60,383 nt of DNA from Acidobacteria bacterium Ga0077553 (GCA_001464575.1 LNFE01000196.1:1-60383); one strand, 5' to 3'; shown: positions 42,663 to 51,164, numbered from the stretch's first letter. Notes: generated by a model from the sequence alone, not told the origin. Program-made: numbers and translations.

Positions 42663-44071
42663 TTCGCCGACCAGAAGCGGGCGTAGGTGCCGTAGGCGGA
42701 GGTGCGGACGTACTCATTACCCTTCTTCTCCATGTGGCCCCACTGGCCGATGTGCATGACATTGACGTACAGCGTGTTCTGCGTGGGGTCGACCGAGACG
42801 CCGCCCCAGTTGCCGCCGCCGAGGGTGGAGGGGAAGAACAGATCGTTGCCTTCGAGGCCGAGCGGAACATACGGGCCGGCGCCGATCTTCATCTTGTTTT
42901 CCGTGAAGAGTTCGCGGCAGAACTTGGCGTGTTCTGGCGATTGATCGTAGAAATCTTTCTCGGTGAAGTCGAGCCGGGAGAGGGGCGGGGGCTTGATCGG
43001 GAACGGCTGAGTTTTCGCGCTGACCTCGCCGGGGACGACCGAGCGGGGGATGGGGCGTTCCTCCATGCCGTATACCGGTTCGCCGGTGACGCGGTTGAAG
43101 ATAAAGAGCAGGCCCATTTTGGTGATCTGCGCGACGGCGGGGATGGTCTGGCCGTTGCGCTTGATGTCGAAGAGCGCGGGCGGGGCCGCAAGATCGTAGT
43201 CCCAGATGTCGTGATGGACAAGCTGCTGGTGCCAGAGCTTTTTCCCGGTGCGGGCGTCGAGGGCGACGAGTGAGTTGCCGTAGAGGTTGTCGCCGGTGCG
43301 GTCGGCGCCATAGAAGTCGTTGGTCGGAGAGCCGAGGGGAGCGTAGAGGATGCCGCGGGCAGCATCGAGCGTGAAGAAGCCCCAGGCGTTGGTGCCGGAG
43401 CGGTTCTTGTAGGCGCCCGCGGGCCAGGTGTCGCCGCCGGGTTCGCCGGGGCGGGCGACGGTATGGAAGGTCCAGAGAAGTTTTCCGGTCACGGCGTCCC
43501 AGCCGCGGATGTCGCCGTAAGCGCCGATGGTTGGGGCACCTTCGCCATTGCTCGATCCCGTGATGACGACATCGTGGAAGACGGCGGGGGGAGATTGGAG
43601 CTGGAAGCGGCCATCGGGAAGGCCGTCGAGGACTCCGGCTTTGAGGTCGACGCGACCTTCGTTGCCGAAGCCGGGGGCGGGTTTGCCGGTGGTCGTATCG
43701 ATGGCGAGAAGGTGATGGCCGTTGCCGGTGAACAGGCGCGGATTCAGGGATTTGCCGCCGGGCCAGTAGGCAAGACCGCGAATGGCGACGGGGGTGGCGG
43801 CGTGTTTCCACAGCAGTTCGCCGGTTTCGGGGACGAGGGCATAGACGCCGTCCGGGGCGTTGACATAGAGCACGCCGTTGACGACGACGGGGATGGCTTC
43901 CGAGCCCGGCTTGCCGAGGCGGAAGGTCCACGCGGGTTGGAGCTTGGCGATGTTGGTCGAGTTGATTTGCCGGAGGCTAGACCAGCGCATGGCGCCGGGA
44001 TCGTTGCCGAAGTGGGGCCATTCGGACTGGGCGGCGAGGAGGGCGGGTAGCAGGAAGAGGAGGGGACGCAC
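42659..44071 (-). CDS. PQQ-dependent quinoprotein dehydrogenase, N-terminal part of a split gene
   Basis: 470 residues with a signal peptide (about 1-14, LLAAQ). PQQ-propeller blades carry the Trp-docking pattern: TGELLWKHAAT, TGKPAPGF, TGKLLWTFHT and TGKKLWHQQLVHHDIWDYD, the last including the metal and PQQ-binding region. KMGLLFIFNRVTGEPVYGMEERPIP and NTLYVNVMH complete the conserved core. The frame stops after TYARFWSAK at 42659. The continuation is in the overlapping frame at 42662. About a dozen residues that usually bridge RFW to GEM-IAIDL are missing. Whether the product still assembles with the C-terminal frame is unknown. Confidence 0.75.
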   Translation of the reverse strand: MRPLLFLLPALLAAQSEWPHFGNDPGAMRWSSLRQINSTNIAKLQPAWTFRLGKPGSEAIPVVVNGVLYVNAPDGVYALVPETGELLWKHAATPVAIRGLAYWPGGKSLNPRLFTGNGHHLLAIDTTTGKPAPGFGNEGRVDLKAGVLDGLPDGRFQLQSPPAVFHDVVITGSSNGEGAPTIGAYGDIRGWDAVTGKLLWTFHTVARPGEPGGDTWPAGAYKNRSGTNAWGFFTLDAARGILYAPLGSPTNDFYGADRTGDNLYGNSLVALDARTGKKLWHQQLVHHDIWDYDLAAPPALFDIKRNGQTIPAVAQITKMGLLFIFNRVTGEPVYGMEERPIPRSVVPGEVSAKTQPFPIKPPPLSRLDFTEKDFYDQSPEHAKFCRELFTENKMKIGAGPYVPLGLEGNDLFFPSTLGGGNWGGVSVDPTQNTLYVNVMHIGQWGHMEKKGNEYVRTSAYGTYARFWSAK

Positions 44072-44202
44072 GCATTCAAGGTATCGCGTTTTTGGGCGAG
44101 CAAGGGCCGTCGTCTGACGATGGGCGGTCGAGGCCCCGCCGGGTAGGGCGATGATTCGATTGCAGTTGGGCGATGGTCCCCGGAGTGCATTGGAAGAAGG
44201 GC

Positions 44203-44607
44203 ATGAAGATTTACCAGATCACGATGATCGGACTATTGGGCACTGCATTGCTGCTGCCGGTGAACGCTACCGCGTTTTCACCGCAGGCTCCGCAGCCCGA
44301 CAACACCGCTGTCAATAAGCGGGACCAAAAGCCGGGCGCCAAGACGGCGGACCAGCAAAAAATGAACGCAGTTGATCGAGAACTGACTGCGAAGATCCGG
44401 CGGGCGGTGATGGCCGACAAGACCCTGTCCATGAACGGTCACAACGTGAAGATTGTGAGCGCGGACGGCAAGGTGACGCTGAAGGGGCCGGTGGATACGG
44501 AAGCCGAAGTGAAGTCGATTATGGACAAGGCGATCGAGATCGCGGGTTCAGCGGCAAAAGTGACGAATGAGATGTCGGTAATGCCGACGGCCAAGAGCGG
44601 GAAATAG
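44203..44607 (+). CDS. BON-domain periplasmic protein
   Basis: 134 residues from ATG 44203, with GGAAGAAGG just upstream; the frame extends to a GTG or ATG at 44173 that lacks this site. Signal peptide about 1-25 (ends NATAFS). A linker of Lys/Gln (residues 30-55) is followed by one BON domain (about 60-128): AVDRELTAKIRRAVMADKTLS, NVKIVSADGKVTLKGPVDTE and AKVTNEMSV. BON domains bind phospholipid and stabilise the envelope under osmotic or salt stress. It is first in a run of four small envelope genes that ends in a terminator at 45592. Confidence 0.85.
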   Translation: MKIYQITMIGLLGTALLLPVNATAFSPQAPQPDNTAVNKRDQKPGAKTADQQKMNAVDRELTAKIRRAVMADKTLSMNGHNVKIVSADGKVTLKGPVDTEAEVKSIMDKAIEIAGSAAKVTNEMSVMPTAKSGK

Positions 44608-44621
44608 TAGGAGTTTTGACC

Positions 44622-45179
44622 ATGGAAAACAAAAAAGTTGCAGTGTTCGGAATTTATGAGACGTCGACCCTCGCCGAGCGCGGAGTGGACGATCTGTTGT
44701 TAGCGGGCTTCTCGAACCCGGATATCTCGGTGCTTTTGCCGGATAGCCAGGGAACGCGCGATTTCGCGCACGAGAAGAACACGAAGGCGCCGGAAGGCGC
44801 GACGGTGGGCGTCAGCACCGGCGGCGTAGTCGGCGGCACGCTGGGCTTGCTGGCCGGAATTGGCATGTTGGCGATTCCGGGCGTCGGCCCGTTCATCGCC
44901 GCCGGACCGATCATGGGTGCCTTGGCCGGTTTGGGTGTGGGCGGCGCAGTGGGCGGGGTGATCGGTGCGTTGGTCGGCATGGGGATGCCGGAGTTTGAAG
45001 CCAAACGCTACGAAGGCCGCATCAAGGCGGGCGGCGTTTTGCTTTCGGTGCATTGTGATAGCGCGGCGCAGATTGCGCGAGCCAAAGAAGTGCTGAAGTC
45101 GAGCGGAGCCGAGGACATTTCTTCGGCCGGCGAAGCCAGTGCGGATTATCCGGCCGTCGCGCGTTCCGCCGGTCAGTAG
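44622..45179 (+). CDS. Glycine-zipper membrane protein of the YflT/GS17M (ActD/DUF3341-like) stress type
   Basis: 185 residues from ATG 44622, eight bases after TAGGAG. The N-terminus (KKVAVFGIYETSTLAERGVDDLLLAGF) forms an alpha/beta flavodoxin-like repeat also seen in general-stress protein 17M (YflT). Residues about 65-120 are a glycine-rich membrane zipper (GTLGLLAGIGMLAIPGVGPF, GALAGLGVGGAVGG). The C-terminal half repeats the alpha/beta unit (GGVLLSVHCDSAAQIARAKEVL). Automatic annotation often calls these ActD-like; the absence of any Act operon here argues against that. It lies between a BON protein and DUF3185/DUF3309 genes, all linked to envelope stress. Confidence 0.72.
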   Translation: MENKKVAVFGIYETSTLAERGVDDLLLAGFSNPDISVLLPDSQGTRDFAHEKNTKAPEGATVGVSTGGVVGGTLGLLAGIGMLAIPGVGPFIAAGPIMGALAGLGVGGAVGGVIGALVGMGMPEFEAKRYEGRIKAGGVLLSVHCDSAAQIARAKEVLKSSGAEDISSAGEASADYPAVARSAGQ

Positions 45180-45186
45180 AGGAGTT

Positions 45187-45396
45187 ATGACGAAGATCGC
45201 AGGGATGGTGTTAATTGCGCTGGGTGTGCTTGGCCTGGTGTGGGGTGGGATTTCTTACACAACCAAGGAGACGGTCGTCGACTTGGGTCCCATACAGGCT
45301 ACGCGGGACAAGACCCGGACGCTGCCGGTGCCTCCGATCGCCGGGGCACTGGCGCTGGCGGGCGGAGTCGTTCTGCTGTTGACGGGAAGGAAGTAG
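45187..45396 (+). CDS. DUF3185-like small membrane protein, 69 aa
   Basis: ATG 45187 is preceded by GAGGAG. The protein has a helix at about 3-21 (AGMVLIALGVLGLVWGG), a polar loop with SYTTKETVVDLGP, and a second helix at about 47-66. This two-helix, glycine-rich pattern with a K-E-T-V-x-DLGP-x-x-x-T loop matches DUF3185, which is often found near stress genes. No activity is known. It is third in the stress-type cluster, 7 bases after the preceding gene. Confidence 0.8.
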   Translation: MTKIAGMVLIALGVLGLVWGGISYTTKETVVDLGPIQATRDKTRTLPVPPIAGALALAGGVVLLLTGRK

Positions 45397-45413
45397 TCGG
45401 AAAAGGAGAAGCT

Positions 45414-45569
45414 ATGATACTCGTATTGATTTTGGTAATTTTGCTGGTGGGTGGCGGCACGGGGTTCTACGGACATAGCCGCTGGGGCGCCGGCGGCGGC
45501 GCGGGCGTGGGCTTAGGGACGATCCTCGTGATTCTCCTCATCGCCTACTTACTTGGATTTATCCGCTAG
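45414..45569 (+). CDS. DUF3309-like small membrane protein, 51 aa
   Basis: ATG 45414 has AAAGGAGAA seven bases upstream. Residues 2-15 and 30-48 are two hydrophobic helices separated by a Gly/Trp loop (FYGHSRWGAGGGAG). The HSRxWG-x-G loop is the DUF3309 hallmark. No function is known. It is the last of the four small envelope genes and is followed by a terminator at 45592-45637. Confidence 0.8.
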   Translation: MILVLILVILLVGGGTGFYGHSRWGAGGGAGVGLGTILVILLIAYLLGFIR

Positions 45570-45591
45570 CGAGCGAATTGAGTTTCGGGGG

Positions 45592-45637
45592 CGGCCTTGG
45601 CAGGGAGTGCAGCCCCAGCCAAGGCCGTAAATTTTTT
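45592..45637 (+). terminator. Strong intrinsic terminator, also serving the convergent HNH gene
   Basis: CGGCCTTGGC and GCCAAGGCCG make a perfect 10-bp stem around a 16-base loop, followed by TAAATTTTTT. It lies 22 bases after the DUF3309 stop. The HNH gene on the other strand ends inside the T run; on that strand an A-rich stretch precedes the stem, so the hairpin probably helps end both transcripts. Confidence 0.85.
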
Positions 45638-46163
45638 AGTAGAAGAGGTACTTCCGCCAACGGGAGTCGGCGTTGCCGAGCATCCGCATCAGATGCCGGC
45701 TGGTATGGAGGCTGAAGGGGCGTGGTTGCTTGCTCAGCCGCATGCCAGCCTCTTCCGGAGTGCGATTGCCTTTGCGGTTATTGCAGGGGTGGCAGCAGGC
45801 GACGAGATTCTCCCAGGAGGAGCCGCCGCTCCGGGAGCGCGGAATGACGTGGTCGAGCGTCAATTCGCCGGATGGCAGTACGCGGTGGCAATACTGGCAG
45901 GTGTAGCGGTCGCGCATCAGGATGTTCTTCCGCGACAGGGCGCGGGTTTGCTGGGGAATCCGGCGGTACTCGAGCAGCCGGATCACGCTGGGCAGGGGGA
46001 CAGCGCGGTTGAAGGAGTGGATGTGGCTGGCAACATGCTCCTCGGCCGAGGCGAGACCCTTGAGGATGAGGACCACGGCGCGCCGGGCAGCGCAGACGTT
46101 GATCGGCTCATAGCTGGCGTTGAGCACCAGAACGGGCTGATGTAAGCGGTCGATAGCTGGCAT
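45636..46163 (-). CDS. HNH endonuclease
   Basis: 175 residues. The N-terminal part (residues 10-75) is a family-specific helical domain with [23 protein letters not shown]. Residues about 85-145 form the HNH domain: CQYCHRVL supplies the first zinc pair, [14 protein letters not shown] the HNH DH, then [19 protein letters not shown] with the second zinc pair and the N-H/N. All metal and catalytic positions are visible. Such free HNH proteins, typical of Acidobacteria and Planctomycetes, cut or nick DNA; the target is unknown. TAGGAG lies about ten bases before ATG 46163. Confidence 0.88.
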   Translation of the reverse strand: MPAIDRLHQPVLVLNASYEPINVCAARRAVVLILKGLASAEEHVASHIHSFNRAVPLPSVIRLLEYRRIPQQTRALSRKNILMRDRYTCQYCHRVLPSGELTLDHVIPRSRSGGSSWENLVACCHPCNNRKGNRTPEEAGMRLSKQPRPFSLHTSRHLMRMLGNADSRWRKYLFY

Positions 46164-46210
46164 TCTGACGAGGCTCCTACTGACTGGACTTTGTTATGTT
46201 TTCTGGGCGG

Positions 46211-47194
46211 TTAGGGAGTGGGTACGGGTTTTTCGCGAGCCGCTTTGGCGAGGGTGGCCCACGAGGGACGACGGTCGACACGGGCGAGCGTGAGGACCGC
46301 GACATGGCTGGCGCCGGCACGCCGCAGAACTGCGGCGGCCGACCCAACCGTAGCGCCGGTGGTGAGAACATCGTCCACCAGCAGAATTCGTTTACCGCGA
46401 ACCTCCGCGCCGCGGCGTAACGCAAAAGCGCCGGCCACGTTGGACCGGCGCTCAGAAGGGCTCAAGCTTGCCTGCGTATCCGTATGGCGGCGCCTTTCGA
46501 GCGCGGCGCCGACCGGTACGCCGAGCCGGTGCGCCAAGGGCCGGGCGAGTAGCTCGGCCTGATTGAAGCCTCGCCATAGCCGGCGCCTCCAATGCAAGGG
46601 CACGGGTACGACGACATCGAAGCGCTGATCGAGCGGGATGGCGCGGAGCAGGTAGGCGCCCAGCGGCTCGCCGAGCGTTTCGACCCGCGCGTACTTGAAT
46701 AGATGAATGAGATCTTTGAGAGCGCCTTCGTAATAGCCGTACGAGTAAGCGGCATCGTAACCGGTAAGCCCGGAGCGGCAGCGGCCGCAGACGCCGTGGT
46801 CATCAAGCGGCGCCTCGTTCAGGAACGGGGTGCGGCACTGCGTGCAGAAGTAATCTGCCGCCAGCGGCGCGGGCGCAGTCAGGCAGGTCTCGCAGACCGG
46901 AATCCGGCTGGCGTGCCGGACGGCTTGGCCGCATACCTTGCAGTCCTGGGGGAATACAAGGTTGAACAGGGACGCGAGGGTCCGCTGAATTACGGCAGGA
47001 AGAAGCGGAGTGTGCGCATCGGATACGGGCCCTTTCGGGAAGATCCACCTCCTAAAGCTGCAGTGTACAACATTGTGACGCTCATTTGTTATGATCCGGG
47101 AACCTATGCTCAGCCGCCGTCGATTTCTTGCCTGCTCCGCCGCCGCATCGGCCGGTCTCGCGGCCCCTGCCCGGCCGGTCAATGTGATCGTCAT
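46211..47194 (-). CDS. comF: ComF-family phosphoribosyltransferase-like protein (start unresolved)
   Basis: ComF proteins are a zinc-ribbon plus PRTase-fold family linked to DNA uptake and nucleotide metabolism. The zinc ribbon is CKVCGQAV...CETC then CTQC...CGRC; the PRTase part has VPVPLHWRRRLWRGFNQAELLARPLA and the PRPP loop KRILLVDDVLTTGATV. The only canonical in-frame starts are ATG 47194 and TTG 47182, but these are antisense to the sulfatase start region and the first 50 or so residues look artificial. A very strong ribosome site (AGGAGGTGGATC) ends near 47042 without a usable in-frame start after it. The true N-terminus is probably near residue 55, or a small frameshift lies there. 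Confidence 0.8.
   Translation of the reverse strand: MTITLTGRAGAARPADAAAEQARNRRRLSIGSRIITNERHNVVHCSFRRWIFPKGPVSDAHTPLLPAVIQRTLASLFNLVFPQDCKVCGQAVRHASRIPVCETCLTAPAPLAADYFCTQCRTPFLNEAPLDDHGVCGRCRSGLTGYDAAYSYGYYEGALKDLIHLFKYARVETLGEPLGAYLLRAIPLDQRFDVVVPVPLHWRRRLWRGFNQAELLARPLAHRLGVPVGAALERRRHTDTQASLSPSERRSNVAGAFALRRGAEVRGKRILLVDDVLTTGATVGSAAAVLRRAGASHVAVLTLARVDRRPSWATLAKAAREKPVPTP
47042..47056 (-). promoter_or_regulatory. Near-perfect Shine-Dalgarno sequence in front of comF
   Basis: On the minus strand TTTAGGAGGTGGATC matches the anti-SD complement over about eleven bases. No ATG, GTG or TTG follows in the ComF frame. The nearest ATG (on the minus strand, about 28 bases after the AGGAGG) opens a nine-codon frame shifted by one base. 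This supports a frameshift or a non-canonical start in comF. Confidence 0.5.
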
Positions 47195-48464
47195 CTTCTG
47201 CGATGACTTAGGCTGGGGTGACTTATCGTGCTACGGGTCGCCCATCGCGACGCCCAACATCGATCGCCTCGCCAAGGAAGGGGCTCGGTTCACCCATTGC
47301 CTTTCGGCGAATCCGGTGTGCAGTCCGTCGCGGGCGGCGCTGCTGACGGGGCGGTATCCGACGCGACTGGGTGTGCCGCGGGTGTTGTTCCCGGTGGATA
47401 AGACGGGGTTAGCCGAAGGCGAACAGACCATGGCGAATCTGCTGAAGGCCAAAGGCTACCAGACGATGTGCATAGGTAAATGGCATTTGGGACATCTGCC
47501 ACCGCATCTGCCGACTTATAAGGGATTCGACCACTACTACGGGATTCCGTACTCGAACGATATGAACCCGCGGTGGCTGATGGAGGACGAGAAGCTGCTT
47601 GAGGAGCAGACCGACCTCGACACCCTGCAGGAGAAGTACACGAAGCGTGCCGTGCAGTTCATCGAAAGCGCCAAGGATGGGCCGTTCTTCCTCTACATGC
47701 CGCACACGTATCCGCATATTCCTTTGGGGGCGGGGAAGGCGTTTCGGGGGAAGTCGAAACAGGGGATCTACGGCGATGTGCTGACGGAATTGGATTGGTC
47801 GGTGGGCCAGATCCTGACGGCTCTGCAGAAGCACAAGCTGGATGGAAATACGCTGGTGCTGTTCAGTTCTGACAATGGACCATGGTTTCAAGGCAGCCCG
47901 GGGATGTTGCGGGGCCGGAAGGGGATGACTTGGGAGGGCGGTGTTCGGGTCCCGCTGCTGGCGCGTCTGCCTGGGCGGGTGAAGCCGGGGTTGGTCTGCG
48001 ATGGCCTGGTTTCGACCATGGATCTGTTGCCGACGATTTGCGCGTTGACTGGCGCCTCGCTGCCGGCGCGGCCCGTGGACGGCATGGATATCAGCTCGCT
48101 GCTCAGCGGGAAGCAGCGGGAACTGAAGAGGCCGCCGATTCTGTATTTCGATGGGCTAAATGTGCAGTGTGCGCGGTGGGGGAAATGGAAGCTGCACTTG
48201 TCGCGTTACAACAACGTGACTTATAGCCCGGCGCCGGCGGGCGGGCGGAAGAATGTCCGCCTGGCGCAACCGGAGCTTTATGACGTGGTTACGGATCGCG
48301 ACGAGAGCTTCGATGTGGCGGCCGGGAATCCGGAGGTGGTAGCCAAGATCCTGGCGGAAGTTGAGAAGTTGGTGGCGGGATTTCCGGAAGAGATCCGAAA
48401 GGCCTATGCTGAGGTGAAGGATCGTCCAGCTTCGACGCGACCCGCGGGAGCTGTGACGCAATAA
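47106..48464 (+). CDS. Sulfatase (arylsulfatase A-like, type I)
   Basis: 452 residues from ATG 47106. [15 protein letters not shown] is a twin-arginine-type signal, suggesting export by Tat. [14 protein letters not shown] supplies two Asp metal ligands. The active cysteine C72 lies in [11 protein letters not shown] and is expected to be oxidised to formylglycine by a maturase elsewhere. IGKWHLG and SSDNGPW carry the later K, H, D and N. DUF1080 follows 11 bases on, as in many polysaccharide-degrading clusters. The substrate is probably a sulfated sugar but cannot be read from the sequence. ATG 47091 is an alternative start. Confidence 0.92.
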   Translation: MLSRRRFLACSAAASAGLAAPARPVNVIVIFCDDLGWGDLSCYGSPIATPNIDRLAKEGARFTHCLSANPVCSPSRAALLTGRYPTRLGVPRVLFPVDKTGLAEGEQTMANLLKAKGYQTMCIGKWHLGHLPPHLPTYKGFDHYYGIPYSNDMNPRWLMEDEKLLEEQTDLDTLQEKYTKRAVQFIESAKDGPFFLYMPHTYPHIPLGAGKAFRGKSKQGIYGDVLTELDWSVGQILTALQKHKLDGNTLVLFSSDNGPWFQGSPGMLRGRKGMTWEGGVRVPLLARLPGRVKPGLVCDGLVSTMDLLPTICALTGASLPARPVDGMDISSLLSGKQRELKRPPILYFDGLNVQCARWGKWKLHLSRYNNVTYSPAPAGGRKNVRLAQPELYDVVTDRDESFDVAAGNPEVVAKILAEVEKLVAGFPEEIRKAYAEVKDRPASTRPAGAVTQ

Positions 48465-48474
48465 AGGAGTGGTG

Positions 48475-49104
48475 ATGATGCGTTACTTAATTTTGGCCTG
48501 TCTGGCGGTTTCGGCTTGGGGCGCCGAGGATGGGTTCGTTTCGTTGTTTGATGGCAAGACCTTAAACGGCTGGCAGCTGGTCAACGGCCGGGGGCCCGGC
48601 TACGTGGTCGAGAACGGAACAATCGTGTGCCCGAAGGAAGGCGGCGGGAACCTCTACACCGGCAAGCAGTACAGCAATTTTGTGTTCCGGTTCGAGTTCA
48701 AAATGGAGCCGGGTGGGAACAACGGAGTCGGAATCCGGGCGCCGTTGACTGGTGATGCGGCCTATGCCGGAATGGAGATCCAAATTCTGGATCACGACCA
48801 CGAGAACTACAAGGGCAAGCTCAAGCCGACGCAACGGCACGGCAGCGTCTACGACGTGTTCCCAGCCACTGCGGACTCGTTGAAGCCGGCGGGGGAGTGG
48901 AACTCGGAAGAGATCCGCGTGGACGGTTCGAAGGTTACCGTTACCCTGAACGGGAAAGTAATCTCGAATGCCGATCTCTCAACCGTAACCGACCCGGCCG
49001 TGTTGAAGAAGCACCCGGGTTTGCTGCGAAAGACCGGCTACCTGGGCTTTTTAGGCCATGGAACGCGGGTAGAGTTCCGGAATCTTCGCGTTAAAGAAAT
49101 TTAA
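48475..49104 (+). CDS. DUF1080 (3-keto-disaccharide hydrolase-like) secreted protein
   Basis: About 209 residues. Start ATG 48475 or 48478: AAAGGAG lies five to eight bases upstream; GTG 48469 and 48472 are less likely. Signal peptide about 1-16 (ends WGAED). The rest is one concanavalin-like jelly-roll: [53 protein letters not shown] and a closing [11 protein letters not shown]. Family members hydrolyse 3-keto-glycosides or bind sugars. It follows the sulfatase by 11 bases and probably acts on the same glycan. Confidence 0.87.
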   Translation: MMRYLILACLAVSAWGAEDGFVSLFDGKTLNGWQLVNGRGPGYVVENGTIVCPKEGGGNLYTGKQYSNFVFRFEFKMEPGGNNGVGIRAPLTGDAAYAGMEIQILDHDHENYKGKLKPTQRHGSVYDVFPATADSLKPAGEWNSEEIRVDGSKVTVTLNGKVISNADLSTVTDPAVLKKHPGLLRKTGYLGFLGHGTRVEFRNLRVKEI

Positions 49105-49125
49105 GCGTCGGAATCGTGTCTCTTT

Positions 49126-49245
49126 CCGCCGACCTTTATCGCTTTCTTCCTTATGGGTGAGTTTGCCGATGACCGCGCAGAGTATGGCTAAAGTACCTGC
49201 AGGCATTGAATCGAAAACACCCAGAAAAGCGATAAAGGTTAGCGG
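49126..49245. repeat. Long inverted repeat upstream of the LuxR-type gene
   Basis: Arms at 49126-49145 (CCGC, CG, ACCTTTATCGCTTT) and 49226-49245 (AAAGCGATAAAGGT, TA, GCGG) pair over 18 of 20 bases, the central 14 perfectly, with an 80-base spacer. Pairing continues more loosely inward (GGGTG with CACCC). No T run follows on the sense strand. It could be a paired regulator site, a large RNA hairpin or a MITE-like element. Confidence 0.75.
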
Positions 49246-49316
49246 TAAAAAAAGTGTAACGGGGAGTGGTCCGGTAACACATCCCCCATTTAGGGGACAC
49301 GATTTAAAAACCGACC

Positions 49317-50393
49317 ATGTTTCTAGATCAATTCGATAAATTGACCGGCGAGATCTATGAAGCCTCGCGGGACGCGGGTCTGTGGCCGCGAGTATTGTTA
49401 CAGGTCTGTGAACTTCTCGGTTCGCCACGCGGTAGTTTTTGGATTCGTTCCAAACGAAACGGGGAACTCACCACGAGTTGCTTCCACGGGCAGAGTGAGG
49501 AGGACCAAAGGGAGTACTTGGATAAGTGGGCTCTCCAAGACCCTTGGCTGTTGCGCTTGGACCGGTTTCCGCGCGAGGAGGGCGTTTTTGCTCCCTCCCA
49601 CAGCGTGATCACGGACGAGGAGCTTGAGGCGACCGAGGTTTATCAGGCGTATTTGGCGCCGCGGAAGCTGCATTACGGAGGCGGCACGTGGATTGCGCGG
49701 GGGGTGGACGTCGAGTCGTTTCTGACGGTGATCCGCTCGAAGGAGTCCGGACCATTAACCGAGCATGAACTGGCGATGGGCACCCGGATCGCCGGCCACA
49801 TCCGGCGCAGTGTGCAACTGCTCGAAGAGCGGCATCTGCTCTCGCAGGGGTGCACCGGGGTGAAGATCTGCTTTGAAGAGTTGCCGTTCGCGGTGGCGAT
49901 CCTAAACCAGGACGGCAAGGTGGTGCAAAGCAACGGGAGATTTCAGAAGCTGGCTGGGAAGGCGGACGGACTGGCGCTGCGTGAGGGGAGTGTTCTGTTA
50001 GAGAACGGGGACGTGCTGATGCCGGAGAGACGGACGCGATCTTTCGCGATCCGGCGGCGGCGGCGCGGCACTCCGTATTGGGCGACCCTGCGGCCGATCC
50101 AGGCGGAGAACTGGCATCCGATGGGGGTGGTGAAGCTGACGGCCATTCTCGAAGTGCGCGATCCGGATCGGGCGACCTCCGCCGATAGCGCGCAACTGGA
50201 AACGCTGTTTGGTTTGACGCCGGCCGAGGCGCGGTTTGCTTCGATGTTGGCTTCTGGGTTATCGGTGAAGCAGGCGGCCGAGCAGCTCGGGATTGCTGAG
50301 CAAACGGGGCGGACGCACCTGAAGCGGGCGATGTCGAAGACAGGGACCCGGCGGCAGGCGGAGCTGATGAGCCGGATTATTGCACTGGATTGA
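49317..50393 (+). CDS. LuxR-type helix-turn-helix transcriptional regulator
   Basis: 358 residues. The C-terminal 65 residues are a LuxR/GerE DNA-binding domain: LTPAEARFASMLASGLSVKQAAEQLGI followed by TGRTHLKRAMSKTGTRRQAELM. The N-terminal part (about 1-175) is GAF- or PAS-like (GSFWIRSKRNGE, then a WIARGVD strand), and about 180-280 is PAS-like (LPFAVAILNQDGKVVQSNGRF). There is no receiver domain, so it probably responds to a ligand directly. A long inverted repeat lies 70-190 bases upstream. The convergent secreted-protein gene overlaps its last 17 bases. Confidence 0.85.
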   Translation: MFLDQFDKLTGEIYEASRDAGLWPRVLLQVCELLGSPRGSFWIRSKRNGELTTSCFHGQSEEDQREYLDKWALQDPWLLRLDRFPREEGVFAPSHSVITDEELEATEVYQAYLAPRKLHYGGGTWIARGVDVESFLTVIRSKESGPLTEHELAMGTRIAGHIRRSVQLLEERHLLSQGCTGVKICFEELPFAVAILNQDGKVVQSNGRFQKLAGKADGLALREGSVLLENGDVLMPERRTRSFAIRRRRRGTPYWATLRPIQAENWHPMGVVKLTAILEVRDPDRATSADSAQLETLFGLTPAEARFASMLASGLSVKQAAEQLGIAEQTGRTHLKRAMSKTGTRRQAELMSRIIALD

Positions 50394-51090
50394 ACTCGAT
50401 GACCGTTTCCGCCCCGAAGCGCCGGTAGCGGGAGTAGGTTTGCTCGGTTTCGAGGAGAATCCGGCGGTCGTCGTCGTTAGTGGATAGCCGCTGAAGATGA
50501 ATGCGTCCGGTCAACGGCAGCCCGTCGTGAAACAGGACCTCGTGGGTGACGACGGAACCTTCTGGAAAGCTGAGCCAGCGGCGGCGGAGCCGGGCCTCTT
50601 CCTTCAGAATCCAATGGGTCTCCTGGTCGATCCAGATGGTGGCGTCCGAGGAGGCCATGCCGGCCGAGCGGCCCACAACATCCGGCGCGGCGGGGTCGAG
50701 CGTCCCTTCGAGAATCCAGCAGCGGCGGCCCAGGAGTGTGCCCTCGCCGCGCAGGGACAGCGTATGGTTTCGCCGCAGGTCTTCCACCCGGAAGGCGATG
50801 CGATCGGCTTCCCCTTGCCGGGGCCGCGAGTTGGCCTTGCCCGGCTTCACGGGTTTTCCGTCACGGGCGACCATGCGAAAGACGCGTTCTTCATCCACCA
50901 CGAACACGTCGTAGGTGGACCACGCGGTTTGCTTCCGCCGCCCCGATCCGACGGTGCGGTAATAGCGGATATCTTCCTGGCCGAGGTAATCCTTGATCCG
51001 TGGGATCAACGCCTGTTTGGCGGCGAGAGCCTGTTCCAGAAGTTCGGCCGGGTCAGCGCCCCAAACCAGATGGGCGCATAAGAAAAGGAT
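50377..51090 (-). CDS. LolA-like secreted protein abutting tRNA-Cys (start unresolved)
   Basis: About 237 residues from the Ile codon next to the tRNA. A hydrophobic segment (ILFLCAHLVWGAD) reads as the second half of a signal peptide. The mature part resembles outer-membrane lipoprotein-sorting proteins: EQALAAKQALIPRIKDYLG, DIRYYRTVG, LLGRRCWILEGTL and WIDQETHWILKEEARL, then ending in strands. No ATG, GTG or TTG precedes the signal peptide outside the tRNA; the first in-frame TTG is at 51009 and would remove it. The frame through the tRNA to ATG 51174 is translation of tRNA sequence. It converges with the LuxR-type gene. Confidence 0.6.
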   Translation of the reverse strand: MLFLCAHLVWGADPAELLEQALAAKQALIPRIKDYLGQEDIRYYRTVGSGRRKQTAWSTYDVFVVDEERVFRMVARDGKPVKPGKANSRPRQGEADRIAFRVEDLRRNHTLSLRGEGTLLGRRCWILEGTLDPAAPDVVGRSAGMASSDATIWIDQETHWILKEEARLRRRWLSFPEGSVVTHEVLFHDGLPLTGRIHLQRLSTNDDDRRILLETEQTYSRYRRFGAETVIEFNPVQ

Positions 51091-51164
51091 GGAGGTGCGG
51101 GTCGGAATCGAACCGACGAATGAGAGTTTTGCAGACTCTGGCCTTACCACTTGGCTACCGCACC
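51090..51164 (-). tRNA. tRNA-Cys (anticodon GCA)
   Basis: A 72-base cloverleaf plus an encoded CCA. The acceptor stem is GGTGCGG with CCGCACC, discriminator U; the D-arm reads GCCAAGTGGTAAGGC; the anticodon loop CTGCAAA has GCA; the T-arm loop is TTCGATT with an intact stem. The small size (no variable arm) and the CTGCAAA loop are typical of bacterial tRNA-Cys. CCA corresponds to 51090-51092. It is on the same strand as, and immediately before, the LolA-like gene. Confidence 0.95.
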
